Assembly (NCBI GenBank): GCA_022036555.1
Contig: CM039141.1
Location: 7,413,773 to 7,477,772 of the forward strand
Source: Microstegium vimineum
Lineage: Eukaryota; Streptophyta; Magnoliopsida; Poales; Poaceae
Length of the DNA stretch: 64,000 nt
Direction of reading: 5' to 3'
Shown in pieces: positions 56,851-64,000 of this stretch. Numbering within the stretch: the stretch's first letter is position 1; every line of letters begins with the position of its first letter. Made by a program: the position numbers and the translations under genes. Below the pieces are notes generated by a model that was not told the origin of the DNA, searched no databases, and was given only the letters and a program-made list of their open reading frames with translations.

Positions 56851-57365
56851 CGCCGGCTGTACGTCTCCAGCCTCGGGCCATCAACATTTGTGACACTCCG
56901 GTACACACTGTATGCCTTTTGCAGAAGTGATACCATGACTGTTGGATAGTTGAGATGAAATACTTGTAGTCTTCTTGTTTGTCGCTGCCTGGTCCAACTG
57001 TTCGTCCTCTATCGATGCATGTGCACATGCCCTCAAGGGTAAAAAACCGTCCAGTCACTTCTATATAATATACGCTTTGTAATAATACAAGAACGAGCTG
57101 ACTAACAAACATGGTAATATAATGAACGAACATACAGATCACACACCTAATTACTTGACGATCATTCTGGAAGACCGAAAACAACAATCACTGGGCTTTT
57201 GCATTTGTACGTCTGCCTTACAATCATTCTGGAAGACCGGAAAAAAACAATCATTCTGGAAGACCGAAAACAACAACCATTACTTGACGATCATTCATAG
57301 ACCACTGCCTTGTACATCTCTGACCCCGGCCCACCAACATTTGTTACATTCCAGTACGCATTGTA

Positions 57366-57625
57366 TGTCTTTTGCACAAGTGGCACCATGACTGTTGGAC
57401 AGTTGAGATAAAATACTTGTAGTCTTCTTGCTTGTCGCAGTTCCAACTCGCGTTACGAGCGATGGAGCGTAGTGTATTCTAGCCAAAGCGCTGACAAATG
57501 AGGCTACGGTACGCTCCGATATCCAGGTCGTACACCAGCTCAGGGTCGGTGGCCCTCGTGGCATTGACATGCCCAGCTCCTATACTGAAGGCGTCTGCCT
57601 GGTCCAACTGCTCATCCGCTATCGG
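57366..57625 (-). pseudogene. Subtilase catalytic-domain C-terminal fragment (array copy 1)
   Basis: The minus strand encodes QLDQADAFSIGAGHVNATRA, TDPELVYDLDIGAYRSLICQ, then RFG, an in-frame TAG, NTLRSIARN and CDKQEDYKYFIST. GAGHVNxxRATDPxLVYD is a strongly conserved block after the catalytic Ser of plant subtilases. It is a remnant with a stop and no active-site residues. Confidence 0.8.
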
Positions 57626-57766
57626 TGCATGTGACGGGGCACATGCCCTCAAAGGTAAAAAACTGCATAGTCACTTCTATATAATATACGCTTTGTAATA
57701 ATACAAGAACGAGCTGACTAACAAACATGGTAATATAACGAAAGAACACACATATCACACACCTAA

Positions 57767-60700
57767 TGTGACAGAACCTCTTAAGATAGGGCTCACTTGC
57801 CAGGATTAACCAACTTAATCCCAACAGATGATCCAAACCTTAATTAGTCCATCAGGTGTCGCCACTTTGCAGCGGGTCATCCACCTCTTTCCGAACAGGA
57901 TCGCCTCATTACAATCATTACAGAAGTAATACGAAATTTTTATATTACATCAAAGTAGCGGAAATTTAAAGTCATATTACAAACCATAAGTTTTGAAACA
58001 TAACTGAAGTGTCATACGTTAGTAATACATCAAGCTGCTGATAGAGGAAGAACAGACAACCGAGTTACTCTTGCCCAAGAGTCAAGCAAAGACAGTTTAT
58101 TCTTCATCTTCATCTACATTGACCACGGTCATGTAGCAAGAAGCCACACAAACCGGGTTGTGATCCTCATCTGCAACAAGGGTTAACAAACCTTGAGTAC
58201 GAGAGTACTCCACAAGACTTATCCGACAAAGAAAAAGTATTTGGTGGACAAAACAGTATGCAAGTCATAGGATTCAAGGTGTGGTTTGCAAGAATCAAGT
58301 ATTTTGCATAAATGAGCATTTATAAAAAGAATTGAAATCATTTAGGTTATCCATAAGATTACTCAAGTACCGATCTAGATGTATGATCGATAACAGGGTA
58401 ATAAACATCCACGAAGGGATCCAACAAGTATCCAGTTAAAGTGTATTACTACGCGGTAGAGGATAGGGTCATGTTTCCATATCCGAGGAACACGACGATT
58501 CGAACCGGTTTATCCCAGCTGGGGCTTCCCTATCACACGACATATACAGCCGCTTAAAGCACGCATATGACTACCTTTCCCTGGATCCTCTCGCCAAGAC
58601 CGGGGTTCCGCCACCCGAGAGCACAGTACACCTCCATCCAGTTCGCTAACTTGGAGGGTACACACTACTCTCGCCATCTCTCCACTCCCAGTGCGGGTTA
58701 ACCGTTCTTCAAGCAAGAATAGCCAGAGTCCAGCTTCCCGGAGTATGTGATAAGTACTCCAAAGTCACAACCCTTGGACGTCTACAACGGACGGTTCCTA
58801 ATCGACACAGGCGGAAAGAACCCGCTCATCAGACACCGCTGATGGCTCTCCAACACCGTGTCCGTCCGGTCTCAGATTATTACTTCCAGCAACAACATCC
58901 CCTTCTCAGAAAACATAACCATTTGCCGAAGCAATACACTATGCGTAGGTGACCGGAAATCACCTACTATAAAAGTTCTAAGCATACTAAGCATTTTTGC
59001 AAAACTTTACATCTTTAAACAAGTGTCAAGGTTAAAGGTACAAATAGTACAAGGATAGAGCTATGCATCAAGTAGGAATTTAATAAAGTATCGTAATGCA
59101 ATAGTATAAACATAAGTGTATTTAAAACAATCATTTTAAATACAAGGAAATGTTTGAATGCACCGGGGCTTGCCTCGGTTGGAGGAATAGACGAACTCGG
59201 GCTCAGATTCAAGAGAGAAAACCTCTTCACTGGAGGTATCCAACCCAACCAACGAACAATCTACATGATATAATGACATGTTTCAGATGATGCTTGAAAA
59301 GAAAACATGATGCTCAACACAACAAACATGCTCTTAAGAGAAGATTAAACAGATTGCACCTTGAGTACCACTTCCCTTCATGAAGGAAAGCAACACCAGG
59401 TTATAAAGCAATTAATTAAGCCCTATTTATCTTGAGTATCTAAGTTAATAATTACATCCAAAAGAACTGAGCAAACACATTACATCAAGTAGGTCCAACT
59501 TGTGTTTGTCACTGGACAATGACCATTTATATCAAATAATCCAAAATCACTCAAAGCCTAAAGTCATTAGGGTTTCTAAACATTTTATAATTAAATAGGG
59601 CATTTTTTACAGGATTAAAGGCATACTGAACAAAACAGGAAACAGGAAAAACCTTGCACAACACCCCCTGACGGCTAAGACTCGACCATCGGTGGCACAG
59701 ACGCTCGAGCGGCGTGCCGAGAACCACAAAACACGGCGACGCGTCGCCGTCGGTGACCAAACCGAACGGCTACCCCTCGAACTTGCTTCGGCTCGCCGAG
59801 CCGAACCCAACGAGGTGCGCCACGACCCAAACAAACCCTCAGAGACACCTCATCGAGGGTGGTGACGGTCGGACGGGGCTCGACCGATCTCGCACCGTCG
59901 AGCACATACCTCGATCGGAAGAAACTAGGCCTCGATCGCTGAAGCTAGACCCCGACCGACGAAGCTAGGCCTCGATCGATGAAGCTAGACCTCGATCAGA
60001 GACACTATACCTCGATCACGACTCAGAGGACAACCGCGAGCAAAACGCCCAACAGAAACTGGACTAACACCTACACAGGAGACCTCGTCGACGGTAATGG
60101 CGGCGAACCAAGCTCGACCGCACACATGCCGATGGACACAGGCCTCGATCGACCCTCGATCGACTCAACCAACAACTCCAGCAAGCTAAGCGGCCCCCAA
60201 ACAACGCGAAGCGCGCACAAAACGAACTCAGAGCTAAAAGCAACACCCTCGTTGACGGCACTGGCGGTCGGCGGGGATCTGCGCGACGTGCGCCGGAGAA
60301 AACACGCACGCGCTCGAGGGCAACTACCCCTCGAGACAGACTCAGGATGGCTAGGCGAAGCTAGCGCAAGACTCAGATCTCGAAAAGATCAACTACAACG
60401 ACCCGACGACGAACACACCGCCGCGCCGAACAAGGACAGCGGCGGCGCTCGAGGACAGAGCTCGAAGGCTCGATTCAAGGACAAACGAGTAGAGCGGAGA
60501 GGTCGAGGAGCTCACCCTGGTCACGAAGCGCTAGCAAGCGTGGCCAGAGATGAAGCAGAGACGACCGTCGACGGAGAACGTGCCGGCGGAGACGAAGAAC
60601 TGCGCGGCAGCGGAGATGTCCCCGGAGCTATGGTCCACCATTTGCGAAACGGATAAACCGACAAGAATCAGAGATGAACAAGGATCAAGAAACACAAGAT

Positions 60701-61511
60701 ACAAGGACAATGCGGCTCCTGCGTAGCCTGGTCGAAGACTGACCAGAGCAGCGGCGGTTTTGTCGGAGCTGAGGAAGACGGAGCCGTGCTGAACGAATGC
60801 AAGCTCGATGACTTTCACCAACTCACCCCGAGAATGCGCAAGGTCAAAGCGAAGACAAAGACGGAGGATTTAGTGATTGGAAGTGGCTAACGAGCTCGGA
60901 CGAGTTCGTCAACGGAGGTGGAGCGCTCGGCGGAGCAAAGCGGAGCAGAGCAGAGAAGAGCAGTGGCGTGGAAAGGGATACAGAGAGGACGGTGTCCCGT
61001 TTTTAAAGACGGTAACGGGTTCCGCGATTTCGCCACGTACACGACAAGACGTGCGTCCCTGGACAGGTGTCGCACGGTGGTGTCGGATAGGGGTGGGCGT
61101 CGAGTTCGACCCCGCCATGCAACTGTTCGAGGAAAAGACAGAACTGACCCTGTGGCTATTTTGTAAAATGCTCAAGCTTCCAGGGGTTTTCAAGAAAAAC
61201 TTTGAACACGAAAGATGCTCAAAATTTTAAGATCTACAACTTTACTTAAACAACCATAGGCAAAAACTTTATAGATTTTGAAAATCATGTTTAAGGTTTA
61301 ATCTACCCCCTCGGGGAAATAGGGTTTGGATTCAAATTTTAAATTTGAGAATTTGAAAAAGTGACCTGCATTCAAACACTTGATCAAACATAAGCAAGTA
61401 AACTCATTTTAGTTCAATGCATATCCAGGTTTTCAAACAAAGGAAAGATGCTTAATGCATATGATGACATGATCAGCTTTTAATTAAGTTATTAACACCC
61501 GGGGTGTTACA
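57767..61511 (-). mobile_element. Solo LTR, 3745 bp, TSD CCTAA; inverted relative of 25375-29291
   Basis: On the plus strand it begins TGTGACAGAACCTC and ends CCGGGGTGTTACA, the complement of the ends of the LTR at 25375-29291. CCTAA flanks it at 57762-57766 and 61512-61516. The two LTRs are colinear throughout. A tandem repeat with GAAGCTAG(G/A)CCTCGATCG units at about 59905-60020 is expanded here relative to the other copy. Confidence 0.88.
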
Positions 61512-61699
61512 CCTAATTACTTGACGATCATTCTGGAAGACCGAAAACAACAATCACTGGGCTTTTGCATTTGTGCGTCTGTCTTGTACAATCATTCTGG
61601 AAGACCGAAAAAAAACAATACTCTGGAAGTTACTTGATGATCATTCATAGACAAGCCTTGTACGTCTCCGACCTCGGGCCACCAACATTTGTTACATTC

Positions 61700-61962
61700 A
61701 GTACACATTGTATGCCTTTTGCACAAGTGACACCATTATTGTTGGACAGTTGAGATAAAATACTTGTAGTCTTCTTGTTTGTCGCAGTTCCAGCTCGGTT
61801 ACGAGCGATGGAGCGTAGTGTATCCTGGCCAAAGCGCTGACAGATGAGGCTATGGTACGCTCCGATATCCAGGTCTTACACCAGCCCGGGGATGGCCCTC
61901 GTGGCGTTGACGTGCCCAGCTCCTATACTAAAGGCGTCTGCCCGGTCCAACTGCTCGTCCTC
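61700..61962 (-). pseudogene. Subtilase catalytic-domain C-terminal fragment (array copy 2)
   Basis: It has the same content as the copy at 57366-57625 (AFSIGAGHVNATRA-type block, GAYHSLICQRFG, ATRN-type end) with further small deletions near 61885. It shows duplication before the LTR insertion and independent decay afterwards. Confidence 0.75.
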
Positions 61963-62172
61963 TATCGGTGCATGTGACGGGGGCACATGCCCTCAAGGGT
62001 AAAACCCGCCCAGTCACTTCTATATAATATACACTTTGTAATAATACAAGAAAAAGATGACTAACAAACATGGTAATATAACGAACGAACACACACCTAA
62101 TTACTTAACAATCATTCTGGAAGACCGAAAACAACAATCACTGGGCTTTTGCATTTGTACGTCTGCCTTGTA

Positions 62173-62276
62173 CAATCATTCTGGAAGACCGAAAAAAACA
62201 ATCATTCTGGAAGACCGAAAACAACAATCATTCTGGAAGACCGAAAAAAACAATCATTCTGGAAGACCGAAAACAA
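62173..62276. repeat. 26-bp minisatellite, four copies
   Basis: CAATCATTCTGGAAGACCGA plus six further bases starts at 62173, 62199, 62225 and 62251, and a partial copy starts at 62277. Related single or double copies are at about 57220-57275 and 61588-61615. On the minus strand the unit derives from the subtilase end AFSVFQND. Confidence 0.92.
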
Positions 62277-62320
62277 CAATCATTACTTGACGATCATTCA
62301 TAGACCACTGCCGTGTACGT

Positions 62321-62990
62321 CTACAGGCGATTTTGTTAAGAAAACCGCATGTAGAAATCTGATTTTTTACAGACAATTTCCTTAAGAAAACCGCTTGTAG
62401 AAATATATGATCTCTACCGGCGGTTTTCTTAAGGCAACCACATGTAGAAATCGATTTCTAGAAATAATTGAACACTGATTTTTTAGTTCTGTAAAAGACC
62501 TCGGATAAAAAAACTTTCTCAATAAAATTTGTAGATCTCAAAAAGTTATGAAACTTTGTCGTTGAAACCTTTTTGATTTGAATTCGTTTAGAGTCTCAAA
62601 CAATTAAATTACACTCGGTTTAGTATAATATGTGGTGAACTAAAACGAAATCTAGACACAAGTGACTTATGAGTGGAGTGGTAGAGTAGGGTGCGCGCGA
62701 GGCTAATGTTGCGGGTTGGAATCACCACAAGAGTGCAGTTCGTGATTTTACGCGAAAAATATGCGACTTACTAGTGGGCCTCTCCCACATCTAAATTATT
62801 TTGTTTCTATTTTTAAAATCCGATTTCTGGACTAATATTTCTACATGTGGTTCCTTAAGAAAACCGCCTGTAGAGCGGTTCGTAAGAAACCGCATGTCAC
62901 ATTTCTACAGGCCTCCAACGCAGGCGGTTCGAAAAAACGTCTGTAGAAATGCATTTCGAACCGGCTGTATAATATCGCTTTGTACTAGTG
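62321..62990. mobile_element. CACTA remnant, left end missing
   Basis: The right terminus in complement reads CACTAGTACAAAGCGATATT. Subterminal motifs TTTCTACAGGCGGTT / AACCGCCTGTAGAAA recur on both strands at 62320-62460 and 62840-62960. The left boundary sits within a subtilase array unit (TGTACGTC|TACAGGCG) without a CACTA terminus, so the element is truncated or rearranged there. Confidence 0.65.
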
Positions 62991-63814
62991 TTGACTTCGC
63001 TCCACTTACCTCCATCCTTGCTATAAGGCAAAGAGCCTGGTTGTTGGCTGTGGCTGGCCACACCACGACATCGTTGGCCACACCAAGGTGTGGTGGTGGC
63101 GACCAAAAACTACGCCACACTCGTCACTAGTTCCCCACAATTTTCATACACTAAACGATGAGCAACAGGAACAAAACGACAGAGCTAAAGGCTCTGGCGG
63201 TCAAAGCTTGGGAAGACAACCAAACAATAACTTCGTAGGTGTAGCGGCCAAACTTTAGGTATGACGAGTGAAGGCTGAACCAAACAGCCCCTTTGCAATT
63301 ATCTTCAGTCATGTGTATATTGGCTTCGTCTTTTCACCTTTGACTTCATTCCCTAGGCTCGCCGAACACTTTCGAAGGTTCTTCTTTAGGAGCAACGTGA
63401 GGTCCTCTGTGGAACAAGGATAATTTGCAATACGTCAGTTATGAAGGCCTGCTCCGAAGGTATGAAATCCCGTGAAATCATTGGTTGTCACCGCAGGTGA
63501 TAAAGCACCGTCCCCGAGCTTCGGAGTTGGCAGTTAGAGATTGAAACACAAAATATATTATTTTGATGCATTTTTATATTGCAACTATGGTTGTAGATTC
63601 ATTTTTATCGTCTCCGTGATTCGAGAACTCTTGCCAGTTGTTTTTGTTGTTTGAAGCCCCATTGTTTTTCGACTACGCAGCCCTGGATTTCATCGCTTTT
63701 GATTTGCTAAGGTAAAATCCTTGTTTTATCATGCCCAAATCGAACCATGGGAGCTTCCCCTTCGCAGCCCGAGCTCTAAACTTGGCTTCGTAGGTATAAT
63801 ATACCTAAAGGCAT
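62991..63814. other. Unassigned sequence, possibly retroelement debris
   Basis: No protein or RNA gene was recognised. The part 63300-63790 has TTCGAAGGTTCTTC- and CCGAGCTTCGGAG-like motifs reminiscent of LTR sequence, but no ends were found. Confidence 0.3.
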
Positions 63815-64000
63815 TTTAAGAATTTTTGAAAATCAAAATATCTCAAGTTTGACTAAAATTATAGAAAAAATTATAAAAATTTATTACATCAAATAGGTAT
63901 AATATGAAAATATAATTGATAAAAAAATCTAATTATACTTAGTTAATATCATAAATATTATTATATCACATATAATTTTAGTTAAACTTAAGATTGAGAT
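63815..64000. mobile_element. Stowaway MITE cut by the window end
   Basis: TTTTGAAAATCAAAATATCTC, TTTATTACATCAAATAGGTA and TATGAAAATATAATTGATAA follow the interior of the MITE at 23837-24100 in the same order. The right terminus is outside the window. Confidence 0.7.

Larger units (their letters stand above)
57120..62330 (-). repeat. Tandem array of subtilase-derived units, split by a solo LTR
   Basis: Units of about 590-620 bp recur: about 57150-57766, 61512-62098 and a partial one at 62099-62320, with an older, deleted relative at 56600-57149. Each complete unit contains the C-terminal end of the subtilase catalytic domain, a spacer with GCCCTCAAGGGTAAAA and TTCTATATAATATACGCTTT, and the CACCTAATTACTTGACGATC junction. 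The solo LTR at 57767-61511 landed at a unit border (TSD CCTAA). Confidence 0.8.

Noticed and set aside
62300..62325. CACTGCCGTGTACG as the left end of the CACTA remnant
   Set aside because: The same sequence (CACTGCCTTGTAC) is part of the subtilase array unit elsewhere (about 57302), so it is host sequence and not a transposon terminus.
1..64000. CRISPR arrays, operons, bacterial-type or tRNA/rRNA genes
   Set aside because: No regularly spaced identical repeats of CRISPR type, no Shine-Dalgarno-linked gene strings and no recognisable tRNA or rRNA sequence. Everything identified is eukaryotic plant DNA.

Overview
This window looks like nuclear DNA of a panicoid grass, probably of the Andropogoneae (sorghum, sugarcane or Miscanthus type). 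The signs are GC-rich monocot coding exons, Stowaway- and Tourist-type MITEs, a CACTA element with the GCCGAGGGC subterminal repeats typical of grasses, 3.7-3.9 kb solo LTRs, and intron positions and protein families of plants. I see nothing bacterial. The species is an inference.

Layout. 1-3680: decayed L1-type LINE on the minus strand, cut by the window edge. 3854-5409: a Stowaway-like MITE, a small hairpin and a 982-bp Mutator-like element with a 9-bp target-site duplication (TSD). 5834-6217: intact RALF peptide gene. 8301-9070: GH3 pseudogene split by a short retroposon. 10645-14109: hAT element with a broken BED/DUF659 transposase. 14806-21201: CACTA element without its catalytic transposase core. 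21647-23537: solo LTR. 25100-30099: retroposon split by a 3.9-kb solo LTR. 32294-33560: heavy-metal-associated isoprenylated plant protein (HIPP). 37496-39127: intronless P-class PPR gene. 40429-40746: FPF1-like gene. 44946-51326: second hAT element (TIRs and 8-bp TSD) with a TA-microsatellite-flanked element nested inside it, the latter carrying an HD-ZIP III gene fragment. 53148-55731: ATG18 (PROPPIN) locus with two alternative or duplicated first exons. 56600-62330: tandem array of subtilase gene fragments, split by a second solo LTR of the 25375-29291 family in the opposite orientation. 62321-64000: CACTA remnant, unassigned sequence and a truncated MITE.

About six host loci look functional (RALF, HIPP, PPR, FPF1-like, and ATG18 with one or two first exons). 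They are unrelated single genes: cell-wall and growth signalling, metal binding, organelle RNA processing, growth or flowering promotion, and autophagy. They are not an operon or pathway cluster. More than half of the window is transposon-derived. Most element boundaries were set by reading matching TSDs and terminal inverted repeats (TIRs) directly. Exon boundaries are manual GT-AG predictions. The least expected structures are the doubled ATG18 first exon, the nested hAT/TA-flanked element with a captured gene piece, the CACTA deletion derivative with long hairpins in its leader, and a retroposon that has an ORF1-type C-terminus but no reverse transcriptase.
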